64,000 nucleotides of DNA from Erythrobacter sp. JK5. Its GTDB lineage: Bacteria; Pseudomonadota; Alphaproteobacteria; Sphingomonadales; Sphingomonadaceae. The position numbers and the translations under genes are program-made. The notes under the pieces are model-generated. The model was given only the letters and a program-made list of their open reading frames with translations, did no database searches and was not told the origin of the DNA. The stretch covers positions 124,001 to 188,000 of the forward strand of contig NZ_CP073577.1 of the NCBI RefSeq assembly GCF_018205975.1, written 5' to 3'. Shown piece by piece: positions 8,315 to 16,672 of this stretch (positions are counted from its first letter, which is position 1; each line of letters starts with the position of its first letter).

Positions 8315-11300
8315 GTGCGTCAAGCAACGGCTTTTTCAATCGGGCGTAAGGCTCGCGATGAAAATGTTTATCGAATTGCCCTGAAGGCGAGTGCGTCGGC
8401 TCTTGCGCTGGGTGGCCTTCTCGCAGCGCAGGTTGCGCATGCGCAGGACACGTCGGCCGACGAGGGAGACGACCAGGAAGAGGTCGCGTCCGGTAGTCCC
8501 GAGATCGTCGTCCGCGGTATTCGCCAGTCTCTCGAAAGCGCGCAGAACATCAAGCGCAACGCCGACACCGTGGTCGACGTCATTACGGCTGAGGACATTG
8601 GCGCACTTCCCGATCGCTCGGTGACCGAAGCGCTCCAGCGTGTTCCGGGCGTCGCGATCAACCGCTTTGCCGGATCGAACGATCCCGACCACTTCTCGGT
8701 CGAAGGTTCCGGGGTCGTCATTCGCGGTCTCAACTTCGTCCGTTCGGAATTCAACGGCCGCACCGCGTTCGTAGCCGGTGTCGGTGGGCAGGCGCTGAAC
8801 TTCGCCGACGTCCCGTCCGAACTGCTCGGCTCGGTGGTCATCAGCAAGAATGCCACCGCCGACCTGATCGAAGGCGGTCTCGCCGGTACGGTGAACCTCA
8901 ACACCCGCAAGCCGTTCGACAACAACGGCCTCAAGATCGCTTTCAGCGGGGAAGCGAACTACGGCGATTTCCGCGAGGAGTGGACCCCGACGGTTTCCGG
9001 GTTGATCAGCAACACCTGGGATACCGATTCGGGCCGGTTCGGACTGTTGATCAGCGGATCGTATTCGCGGATCAAGAGCCGTGCGGACGGTCTTCAGATC
9101 ACCAACTTCCAGACCCGTGACAACGTGCTCGCCGAAAAGGCGTTTGCCGGCGGCGCACAGGTCTGCCGCAATCCGCTGCCTGGCACGGCCGACAGCCGCA
9201 CCTTGCCACCGGGCGGGTCGGTGTGCGGCACCGCGCAAGGCCCCGGGGCGGATGGTTTCGCCGATTACGCCGATGTGCGCTATGCCCCGATCGGCGGCCA
9301 GTTCCGCACACAGGAATTCGATCGCAAGCGCGATGGGATCGCGGTTTCCGCACAATGGGAATCGAACGATGAGCGCACGCGCCTCACGGCCGAATTCATC
9401 CGCTCGCACAGCACCAATGAATGGGGCGAGTACACGTTCGAAACGCAGCCGGACAGTTCGGAATACAACACCTATCCGCTCGGCTGCAATCAGAACTCCA
9501 ACGGCCCCGCCGAACGTGTTCCCGATGGTCGCGGCGGTTTCATGGACGGCGATCCGACCACTCGCGGCGAATGCCCGGTCGGCGGCTTCCAGGACTACAT
9601 TTACGACAGCAACAACCTGTTCCAATCGGGCTATATTACCCGGCCGAGCGATGGCTGGCGCGGCAACGATGCCGCCGGTGGCTTCGTGCCGGCCGGCGGG
9701 ATGCAGCAGCAGATCGCCCGTCGTCAGGTCGACGAGGAAACCACCAACACCGATTACAGCCTGCATCTTTCGCACCAGCTGACCGATCGCCTGACGATCG
9801 ATCTCGACGCGCAATATGCGGAGTCGCGCAAGGAGAACCTCGACGTCAGCCTGTTCGGTTCGACCTTTGCGGACCAGGAGCTTGACCTGACGGGCAACCT
9901 GCCGATGGTGATCCCGCACAAGCCGAATTTCCTGTCCTACAGCTGGGCAGGCGACAACGCCGAACTCGCGGGACAGAGCGATGCGGAATACTTCATGGAT
10001 CCGCGCTCGCAATTCTGGCGTGCGGCGATGGATCACATCGAGGACAGCCAGGGCGATCAGTTCGCGTTCCGCGCGGACATGCAGTACGATTTCCCGGACG
10101 ACAGCTTCCTGCGTTATGCCAAGGTCGGTGCGCGCTATTCGGGGGCCGATCAGACGGTGCGCTACACCACCTACAACTGGGGTGTGCTCAGCGAAGTGTG
10201 GTCTGGCACGCCGGTTTCGTTCGACGAATTCGGCACCGACCAGCAGACCTTCTACGATTTCCCGGATTTCTTCCGGGGTCAGGCACCGGGTCCGGTCGGC
10301 GCATTCTACTATGCCGGCGATCTCACCGGAGACTACGAAGGGTTCCAGGCCTTCGGGCTCGGCGTGAACCAGGAATGGCAGAACCAGGGCGGCAGTGCGG
10401 GATGGGTCCCGCTCGCGCAGCGTAGCGGGGCGATTGACGGCACTCCATATCTGCCCTCCGACATTCAGCGCATCCGGCAGGACGACTACGCCATCTACGG
10501 CATGCTGTCCTTCGGCGACCAATACGAACCGATCTTCGGCGACGTTCGTCTGGGCGGCAATATCGGCCTGAGATATGTCAGCACGACGATCAGTTCACCG
10601 GGTATCTATAGCCTTGGCGGACGCCAAAATCTTGGTGTGCAAAACCCCTTTGACGAACGCTGTGGCGACCCGGTTCAGACACCCACTGGTCAGTTGGTAA
10701 GCCCTGGCGGAGTTTGTGCGCTGGGCGAAGATGCCTACAACAACCTGCGTGAGCTTGCGATTCAACCAGACATCAATGTCCCCTCAAAGACCACCTACGA
10801 CTTCCTGTTGCCCAGCGCGAACCTCAAGTTCGGCATCGGCGAGGACGTGATCTTCAGGCTGGCGGCATCGCGGGTGCTCACCCGGCCCGACAACGCCTTC
10901 CTCAGGAACTTCCTGAACGTCAGCATCGATACCAACAGCGGGGCACTGTTCGCGCAGGCGGGCAATCCTGGCATCAAGCCGGCAACCGCGTGGCAGTTCG
11001 ACGCCAGCCTCGAATGGTACTTCGCACCCGTCGGATCGATTACGCTCAACGGCTTCTACAAGTCGGTCAGCGACTTCTTCTTCCAGCGTGTGCGGGTGGA
11101 GAATTTCACGTTCGGCGATCAGTCGGTCGATATCCTGACCCGCGGGCCGGACAATTTCGACGAGAAGGGCAAGATCAAGGGCTTCGAGCTCGCGTATCAG
11201 CAGACCTACGACTTCCTGCCGGCACCGTTCGATGGTCTCGGGATAGCTGCGAACTACACCTATATCGACAGCGAAGGCCTGCCGAACACGTTCCTGAATG

Positions 11301-11704
11301 GGGGCAATCTCGCCAACAACACGGTGGAGTCGCCCTCAACGATTGCGCCGGGGAACCTCCCCCTCGAACAGCTTTCGAAGCACAACGTCAACGCGACTGT
11401 GTTCTACGAAAAGGGTCCGATCTCGATGCGCGCCGCCTACAACTGGCGCTCGCGCTTCCTGCTGACCGCTTCGGACGTGATCTTCCCGTTCTACTCGATC
11501 TTCAACGAGCCCACGGGTCAGCTCGATGCGTCGATCTTCTTCAACCTGACGGATAATGTCAGGGTCGGCGTGCAAGGGGTGAACCTCACCAATGAGGTCA
11601 CCGAAACCACGCAGGCCTTTACCGGGGATCCGGACCTGCTCGCCCCGCGCTCGTTCTTCATGAACGACCGCCGTTTCTCCTTCATCGTCAGGGGCAATTT
11701 CTAA
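8315..11704 (+). CDS. TonB-dependent receptor, Caulobacter/Xanthomonas carbohydrate type
   Basis: About 1,129 residues. After a basic leader, ASALALGGLLAAQVAHAQ is the signal peptide. The plug follows (VVDVITAEDIGALPDRSVTEALQRVPG), then a long beta-barrel ending in phenylalanine (RGNF), as expected for BAM-dependent insertion. The N-terminal plug pattern matches the TonB-Xanth-Caul receptor family, which imports plant-derived oligosaccharides among other ligands. Start choice: GTG at 8315 has GGAGG at 8304-8308 six bases upstream, whereas the in-frame ATG at 8300 lies inside operator 2 and has no ribosome site, so 8315 is preferred. Probable cargo is xylo-oligosaccharide, inferred from neighbours. 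A hairpin terminator follows. Confidence 0.92.
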   Translation: MRQATAFSIGRKARDENVYRIALKASASALALGGLLAAQVAHAQDTSADEGDDQEEVASGSPEIVVRGIRQSLESAQNIKRNADTVVDVITAEDIGALPDRSVTEALQRVPGVAINRFAGSNDPDHFSVEGSGVVIRGLNFVRSEFNGRTAFVAGVGGQALNFADVPSELLGSVVISKNATADLIEGGLAGTVNLNTRKPFDNNGLKIAFSGEANYGDFREEWTPTVSGLISNTWDTDSGRFGLLISGSYSRIKSRADGLQITNFQTRDNVLAEKAFAGGAQVCRNPLPGTADSRTLPPGGSVCGTAQGPGADGFADYADVRYAPIGGQFRTQEFDRKRDGIAVSAQWESNDERTRLTAEFIRSHSTNEWGEYTFETQPDSSEYNTYPLGCNQNSNGPAERVPDGRGGFMDGDPTTRGECPVGGFQDYIYDSNNLFQSGYITRPSDGWRGNDAAGGFVPAGGMQQQIARRQVDEETTNTDYSLHLSHQLTDRLTIDLDAQYAESRKENLDVSLFGSTFADQELDLTGNLPMVIPHKPNFLSYSWAGDNAELAGQSDAEYFMDPRSQFWRAAMDHIEDSQGDQFAFRADMQYDFPDDSFLRYAKVGARYSGADQTVRYTTYNWGVLSEVWSGTPVSFDEFGTDQQTFYDFPDFFRGQAPGPVGAFYYAGDLTGDYEGFQAFGLGVNQEWQNQGGSAGWVPLAQRSGAIDGTPYLPSDIQRIRQDDYAIYGMLSFGDQYEPIFGDVRLGGNIGLRYVSTTISSPGIYSLGGRQNLGVQNPFDERCGDPVQTPTGQLVSPGGVCALGEDAYNNLRELAIQPDINVPSKTTYDFLLPSANLKFGIGEDVIFRLAASRVLTRPDNAFLRNFLNVSIDTNSGALFAQAGNPGIKPATAWQFDASLEWYFAPVGSITLNGFYKSVSDFFFQRVRVENFTFGDQSVDILTRGPDNFDEKGKIKGFELAYQQTYDFLPAPFDGLGIAANYTYIDSEGLPNTFLNGGNLANNTVESPSTIAPGNLPLEQLSKHNVNATVFYEKGPISMRAAYNWRSRFLLTASDVIFPFYSIFNEPTGQLDASIFFNLTDNVRVGVQGVNLTNEVTETTQAFTGDPDLLAPRSFFMNDRRFSFIVRGNF

Positions 11705-11732
11705 CTCTCTCCCAAACCTCGGGAAAAACTGA

Positions 11733-11771
11733 GGGCCGTCGCATCGCAATGATGCGGCGGCCCCTTTTTTT
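11733..11771 (+). terminator. rho-independent terminator after the TonB receptor
   Basis: A 13-bp stem (GGGCCGTCGCATC paired with GATGCGGCGGCCC, one G-U pair) with a 5-base loop is followed by CTTTTTTT. On the opposite strand the stem is followed by TCAGTTTTT, so it may also stop the convergent GH10 transcript. Confidence 0.88.
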
Positions 11772-11816
11772 GGATCTGGATGGAGCGGCGTGCGCGGCCC
11801 GGCAAGGTTGCAGAAG

Positions 11817-12986
11817 CTACGCCTGCAAGGCCGCAGCGATTGCGTCGCGCATCGGCTTCGTGCGGTATTTGCTGTCGTATGGGGTGCCGCGCACTTCGAG
11901 CCCATCCGGCCTTGCCGCCGGCTCGAAATATTGCAGCCAGTTGGAGGCATCGACCATGCCCCAGGCCAGAATGTCGTCGAGGTGATCGTCGTATTCGAGC
12001 ATCAGATCGAAGTAGCGCCGCGTGTAATCGGCCACCTTGGCGTCGCGCAAAGCGATATCGCCCGGCAGCGCCGCGTCCTTGACGTCGAACTCGGTGATCA
12101 GCAACCGGTAGCCCATGCCGGTCACGTCATCGAGGAAGCGGCGCCAACCTGCTTCGTCATACGGTCCGACCCCCGTGGCGGGGTCGATTTCGAATATCTC
12201 GATATGCGACTGGATGCCTAAAGCATCGCACGGCACGCCGCGCTTCTTCATCCCTTCGAGCAGGCGCAGAACATCTGCGCAATGCCCGGCATGGGCCGGT
12301 TCCCAGCTCATGTAATCGTTGTAGACCAGCTGCGCATCGGGCAGCCGCTCGCGCGCGGCGTGGAAAGCGAGATCGATCACCGCTTCGGGGTTGCCCATGG
12401 CGCGGCTCAGGCTGGTTTCGATTGGCGCGCGGCGCTGGTGGTCGATCGCTTCGTTGACGACGTCCCAGCTGGCGATCTGGTCGCCGTAGCGGGCGGTGAC
12501 CGTGGCGATGTGATCGACCAGCAGGCGCTCTGCCTCGCGCACCGGATTGGCACCGAAATCGTAGCTATTGAGCCAGTCGGGAAACCACTCGGGCCGGTGC
12601 CACAACAGCACGTGCGCCCGCAGCTCCATCGCATGCGCGAGGGCCCAGCGCGCAATCTCGTCCATCGCCGAGAAGTCGTAGGCATCGGGCGAGGGGCGCA
12701 GCGCCTGCCACTTCATCTCGTTCTCGGGCACGATAATGCCGCATTCGGACCTGACCAGCGCGGCGTAGTCCGGGTTGCTGAGCGACATTCCCGTGCCCGC
12801 CTCGTTCCAGGCGACGGCGGTGCCGAACCGCCTTCCGCCCCGGCGCGCAATCGCATCGAGGCTCGTGTTCCCGCCCGCAACGGGGCCGCCCACAGGCAAG
12901 ACAGCGGGCGCTCCGGCGCAGGCGGTCAGCGACAGGCCACCCATTCCGGCGAGGACGCCCCGCCTGCTGGCTTGCCAGTCCCTCAT
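11817..12986 (-). CDS. GH10 endo-1,4-beta-xylanase
   Basis: 389 residues of the glycoside hydrolase 10 family. WDVVNEAID carries the acid/base E179 and LLITEFDVKD the nucleophile E299; both are conserved. The N-terminus has a twin-arginine motif (SRRGVLAG, residues 7-14) followed by a lipobox-like LTAC (C23), so it may be a Tat-exported lipoprotein; this is inference. It should cut the xylan backbone or large xylo-oligosaccharides in the periplasm or at the outer membrane. The ATG overlaps the stop of the upstream GH3 gene (ATGA), so the two are one transcript. Convergent with the TonB receptor. Confidence 0.93.
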   Translation of the reverse strand: MRDWQASRRGVLAGMGGLSLTACAGAPAVLPVGGPVAGGNTSLDAIARRGGRRFGTAVAWNEAGTGMSLSNPDYAALVRSECGIIVPENEMKWQALRPSPDAYDFSAMDEIARWALAHAMELRAHVLLWHRPEWFPDWLNSYDFGANPVREAERLLVDHIATVTARYGDQIASWDVVNEAIDHQRRAPIETSLSRAMGNPEAVIDLAFHAARERLPDAQLVYNDYMSWEPAHAGHCADVLRLLEGMKKRGVPCDALGIQSHIEIFEIDPATGVGPYDEAGWRRFLDDVTGMGYRLLITEFDVKDAALPGDIALRDAKVADYTRRYFDLMLEYDDHLDDILAWGMVDASNWLQYFEPAARPDGLEVRGTPYDSKYRTKPMRDAIAAALQA

Positions 12987-15400
12987 TCCGCGACGGTGAT
13001 GTTGACGGCTTCGACGTCGCGCGAGTTGGGGCCGACCATGAGCATGAATTCACCGGGCTCCACCACGCGCTTCATCTCGCGGTTCCACAAGGCAAAGGCA
13101 TCGGGCCGGATCGCGATGTCGACAATCCGGTTCTCGCCCGGCTGCAGGGTCACGCGTTTGAACCCGACCAGCTCCTTGACCGGCCGCGTCACCGAACTGA
13201 CGATATCGCGCAGGTAGACCTGCACCACTTCGTCACCTGCGACAGCGCTTGTGTTGGTCACCGGGACCCGCACGGTGACGCCTTCGCCCGGCCTGATCGA
13301 TGCCGAGGACAGCGAGGGGCTGAAAAATTCGAACTCGGAATAGGACAGGCCGAAACCGAACGGATAGAGCGGCGCGGCATCGTCGAACAGGTAACCGCGG
13401 CGCGCGCTCGGCTTGTGGTTGTAGAAGAACGGCAACTGCCCGGCATTGCGTGCGACCGTGACGGGAAGCTTGCCGCCCGGATTGATCCGGCCGAACAGCG
13501 CATCGGCGATCGCATTGCCCTGCTGTTCCCCGGCATACCACGCTTCGAGGATCGCGTCGGATTGCTCGGCCACCGTCAGATAGCTGGGCGGGCGGCCATT
13601 GATCAGGACGGTCACGATCGGCTTGCCCAGCGCCTTGAGCGCGCGGAACAGTTCGTTCTGCTCGCCCACCAGATCGAGGCTGGTGCGGTCGCCGAGGTGA
13701 TTTTCGGCCCAGCCTTCGCGGCTCGTCTGTTCTGTGTCGCCGATGAACAGGACGATCGTGTCGGCATCACGGGCCGCATCCACCGCCTGCGCAATCATGC
13801 GCCGGTTGTCGGCGGGATCGGCAAGCTCGACCTTGTCTTCCCACCAATCGTCATCGAGCGTGATTGTCACGCCTGGGGCATGGATTATGTCTGCTCGATT
13901 GCCGACAAGTCTGCGGATCCCCTCGAGCGGGCTGACCGTGTTCCTCGGGATACCGTAATAGCCACCCAGACGCGCGACGTCGGCATTGGGGCCGATCACC
14001 GCGATGGTCGGCCTTTCGCCCCTCGCTTCGGGCAGCGAGAGCGGCAGAACGCCGTCGTTCTTGAGCAGGATCAGCGATTGTTCCGCCGCCTTGCGCGCCA
14101 GCGCAACGCCCGCTTCCGTGTTGGACGCGAGCGCGGGCCCCATGTCGGTGACGAAGGGCTGTTCGAACAGACCCGCATTGAACTTCATCGTCAGGATTCG
14201 TTCGACGGCGGTGTCGATCTGCGCCTCGGTAATCTTGCCTTCGGCAAGCAACCCTTCGAGGAACTTGTAGGAAGCCCCATCGGGGAAATCGATATCGACC
14301 CCGGCGCGCATCGCCAGCACGGCCGCTTCGGGAATTTCGGCTGCGATCTTGTGGCGCGAGACCATCTCTTCGATGGCGAAATAGTCGGATACGACCGTGC
14401 CCTTGTAGCCCCATTCGTCGCGCAGGATGTCACCCAGCAACCAGGTGCTCGAATGGCTCGGAATGCCGTCGATCTCGTTGTAGCTCGCCATCACGGCGTC
14501 GATCGCGGTGCGGTCCACCACCTCCTTGAACGGCGGGAAGAACGCCTCGCGCAGGGTGCGTTCGGAAATCTGGGCCGGTCCGATATTGGTCCCGCTTTCC
14601 GGCTGACCATGCCCGGTCATGTGCTTGAGTGTGGCGAGCACCTGACCGTCCTTGAGCTTGGGATCGGTCCCCACGCCTTGCAGGCCCTCGACCGCTGCGA
14701 CACCCATTTCGCCGACCAGAAACGGGTCTTCGCCGAATGTCTCCTCGATCCGCCCCCAGCGCGGATCGCGCGCCACGTCGACCACGGGTGAAAGCACCTG
14801 GTGCACGCCGCGCGCGCGCACTTCGCCGGCGATGTGATCGTTGACCTCGCGCACCAGATCCGGGTTCCAGGTTGAGGCCAGCCCGATCGCCTGCGGGAAG
14901 CTGGTGGCGTTAAGCGCAGCAAGGCCGTGAAGCGATTCCTCGTGCGTGAGGATCGGAATGCCGAGCCGCGATTGCTCGCGCGCCCATTTCTGGAGGGCGT
15001 TCACATAGGCGATGCTCTGCTCGATCGAGCGCGGGGTGTTCTGGCGCGGACTGCCCGGGCCGAGCAGGTCGGAGGGCCGGGTGAAGAAGCCGAGCCCGTG
15101 TGGATATCTCGCCGAAGCCTTGGCCGGGTCGAAGAAATTGTCGTCATCCTGGATCGCAGCCTTGTCGGTCCAGATGCTGATCATCTGGGCCAGCTTTTCC
15201 TCGATCGTCATGCGCGCCAGCAGATCGGCAACGCGTGCTTCGACCGGCAACGATGCGTCCCAGTAGGGCGCATCGGCCATCGGCTTTTCCGCCGAGATTT
15301 CGATCCTTGTGTCTTGCGCGATCGCCGGGACGGCATGGTGGACCGACAGTGCGGCAAGGGCAATTCCGGCCGACAGCAGGCCGCGCTTCAAGATGCTCAT
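12983..15400 (-). CDS. GH3 beta-xylosidase/beta-glucosidase
   Basis: 805 residues from the ATG at 15400, which is preceded by GGAGGGG. A signal peptide ends near AIAQ (residue 29). The (beta/alpha)8 domain has the nucleophile D339 in GTVVSDY; the alpha/beta sandwich domain follows, then a C-terminal fibronectin-III-like domain (VQVYLRDIVSSVTRPVKEL). This three-domain layout is usual for GH3 beta-xylosidases and beta-glucosidases. It should remove terminal sugars from xylo-oligosaccharides made by the GH10 enzyme it is coupled to. Operator 3 and a TTGACA-containing promoter lie directly upstream. Xylosidase rather than glucosidase activity is inferred from context. Confidence 0.9.
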   Translation of the reverse strand: MSILKRGLLSAGIALAALSVHHAVPAIAQDTRIEISAEKPMADAPYWDASLPVEARVADLLARMTIEEKLAQMISIWTDKAAIQDDDNFFDPAKASARYPHGLGFFTRPSDLLGPGSPRQNTPRSIEQSIAYVNALQKWAREQSRLGIPILTHEESLHGLAALNATSFPQAIGLASTWNPDLVREVNDHIAGEVRARGVHQVLSPVVDVARDPRWGRIEETFGEDPFLVGEMGVAAVEGLQGVGTDPKLKDGQVLATLKHMTGHGQPESGTNIGPAQISERTLREAFFPPFKEVVDRTAIDAVMASYNEIDGIPSHSSTWLLGDILRDEWGYKGTVVSDYFAIEEMVSRHKIAAEIPEAAVLAMRAGVDIDFPDGASYKFLEGLLAEGKITEAQIDTAVERILTMKFNAGLFEQPFVTDMGPALASNTEAGVALARKAAEQSLILLKNDGVLPLSLPEARGERPTIAVIGPNADVARLGGYYGIPRNTVSPLEGIRRLVGNRADIIHAPGVTITLDDDWWEDKVELADPADNRRMIAQAVDAARDADTIVLFIGDTEQTSREGWAENHLGDRTSLDLVGEQNELFRALKALGKPIVTVLINGRPPSYLTVAEQSDAILEAWYAGEQQGNAIADALFGRINPGGKLPVTVARNAGQLPFFYNHKPSARRGYLFDDAAPLYPFGFGLSYSEFEFFSPSLSSASIRPGEGVTVRVPVTNTSAVAGDEVVQVYLRDIVSSVTRPVKELVGFKRVTLQPGENRIVDIAIRPDAFALWNREMKRVVEPGEFMLMVGPNSRDVEAVNITVAE

Positions 15401-15443
15401 CAAATCCCCTCCAACCCGATCCGGCTTGACCGCCACATCATTT

Positions 15444-15459
15444 ATGGTAGCGCTACCAT
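15444..15459. promoter_or_regulatory. LacI-type operator 3 (perfect palindrome)
   Basis: ATGGTAGCGCTACCAT is a perfect 16-base palindrome, the best of the four sites. It lies between the divergent GH3 gene (start 15400) and the LacI-family gene (start 15560), so the regulator probably also controls its own transcription. Confidence 0.87.
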
Positions 15460-15483
15460 GATGCAGGGGGGAAGGCTTGTCAA
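15454..15483 (-). promoter_or_regulatory. candidate promoter of the GH3-GH10 operon
   Basis: On the minus strand TTGACA (15478-15483) is followed after 18 bases by ATGGTA (15454-15459), a weak -10 element that is part of the palindrome. A repressor on operator 3 would occlude the -10 region. By eye only. Confidence 0.45.
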
Positions 15484-15559
15484 TATCGCATTTCCAATCT
15501 CGCGCCGCAGGCTGCCGCACCTCTTGCTCGATTGCCGGTGATGCAGGTAGGGCGACAAC

Positions 15560-16672
15560 ATGAGCACTCACCGATCCGCCGGCAAGCCTGCCCGCAAGCG
15601 CAGCTCGCGCCGCAGCACTGTCGCGCCGACTATCGCCGATGTCGCGCGCGAGGCCCGCTGCTCGCCGATGACGGTCAGCCGGGTCATCAACGGTGAGGGC
15701 AATGTTCGCGAGGACACCCGCGAACAGGTCGAAGCCGCGATCCGCAAGCTCAACTATGCGCCCAATCGTGCCGCACGCTCGCTTGCAGGCGGGTCGCAGC
15801 TGCGGATCGGTCTGCTGTTCGACAATCCGTCCTCCTCGTATCTCGCCGAATTCCTGATGGGCGCGCTGGAGGAAGCGACTCATCGCGACATCCACCTCGA
15901 AGTACAAAGCTGCGACAACGCGCCCGACAATGCGCTCGTGATCGAGAAGATGCAGGCGGGCGGGACCACCGGTTTCATCCTGCCGCCGCCGCTGTGCGAC
16001 GACCAGAGCGTGCTCGATCTGATCATCGCCAAGGGCGGGGTCGCGATCGCAGTCGGGCCGGGCAAGGCCAGCGGATCGCACGGTGCGGTGATGATCGACG
16101 AGTATCAGGCCGCATTCGACATGACGAAGCACATCATCCGCCTCGGGCACGAGCGGATCGGCTTCATCATCGGCAACCCCGAACAGGTCGCCAGCGGCAG
16201 GCGCTTGGCGGGCTTCAGGGCGGCGATGGAAAAGGCCGGCCTGCCGCTCGACGAGACACTGATCGCGCAAGGGCAGTTTACCTACCGATCGGGCATGGTT
16301 GCATCCGAAAAACTGCTGTCGGAGCCGAAGCGCCCGACGGCGATCTTCGCTTCCAATGACGACATGGCGGCCGCCACCATCGCGGTGGCGCATCGCCGCC
16401 ACCTCGACGTGCCGAGCGACATCACCGTGTGCGGGTTCGACGACACCGATCTGGCGAGCTCGGTGTGGCCCGAACTGACCACCATCCGCCAGCCGATCCG
16501 GGAAATGACGGCCAAGGCGGTCGAAATGATCGCCTCGCAGACCCGGACGATGAAATCGGGCGAGAAGCCGAGCATGGAACATGTCATGATGCCCTACGAA
16601 CTGATCCGTCGCAGCTCAGATGCTGCGCCGAGCCTCGTCGGCTCGCATCGTACCGACGATCCGGGCGAATGA
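15560..16672 (+). CDS. LacI-family transcriptional regulator of the xylan/xylose locus (XylR-like)
   Basis: 370 residues. A basic N-terminal tail precedes the helix-turn-helix TIADVAREARCSPMTVSRVI (about residues 24-43) and the hinge helix region PNRAARSLAGG. The remainder is a periplasmic-binding-protein-like sensor domain with SNDDMAAATIAVA and FDDTDLASSVWPELTTIRQP, typical of LacI/GalR proteins. It should bind the GGTAGCGCTACC palindromes as a dimer and release them on a sugar or sugar-acid inducer. It overlaps the xylonate dehydratase gene by ATGA and so is co-expressed with it. The inducer is inferred to be xylose or an oligomer. The symbol xylR is not assigned because orthology was not tested. 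Confidence 0.88.
   Translation: MSTHRSAGKPARKRSSRRSTVAPTIADVAREARCSPMTVSRVINGEGNVREDTREQVEAAIRKLNYAPNRAARSLAGGSQLRIGLLFDNPSSSYLAEFLMGALEEATHRDIHLEVQSCDNAPDNALVIEKMQAGGTTGFILPPPLCDDQSVLDLIIAKGGVAIAVGPGKASGSHGAVMIDEYQAAFDMTKHIIRLGHERIGFIIGNPEQVASGRRLAGFRAAMEKAGLPLDETLIAQGQFTYRSGMVASEKLLSEPKRPTAIFASNDDMAAATIAVAHRRHLDVPSDITVCGFDDTDLASSVWPELTTIRQPIREMTAKAVEMIASQTRTMKSGEKPSMEHVMMPYELIRRSSDAAPSLVGSHRTDDPGE

Noticed and set aside
15401..16582. Upstream extension of the GH3 frame to 1,199 codons
   Set aside because: The extension runs antisense through the LacI-family gene and its operator; the ATG at 15400 has a strong ribosome site and a signal peptide.
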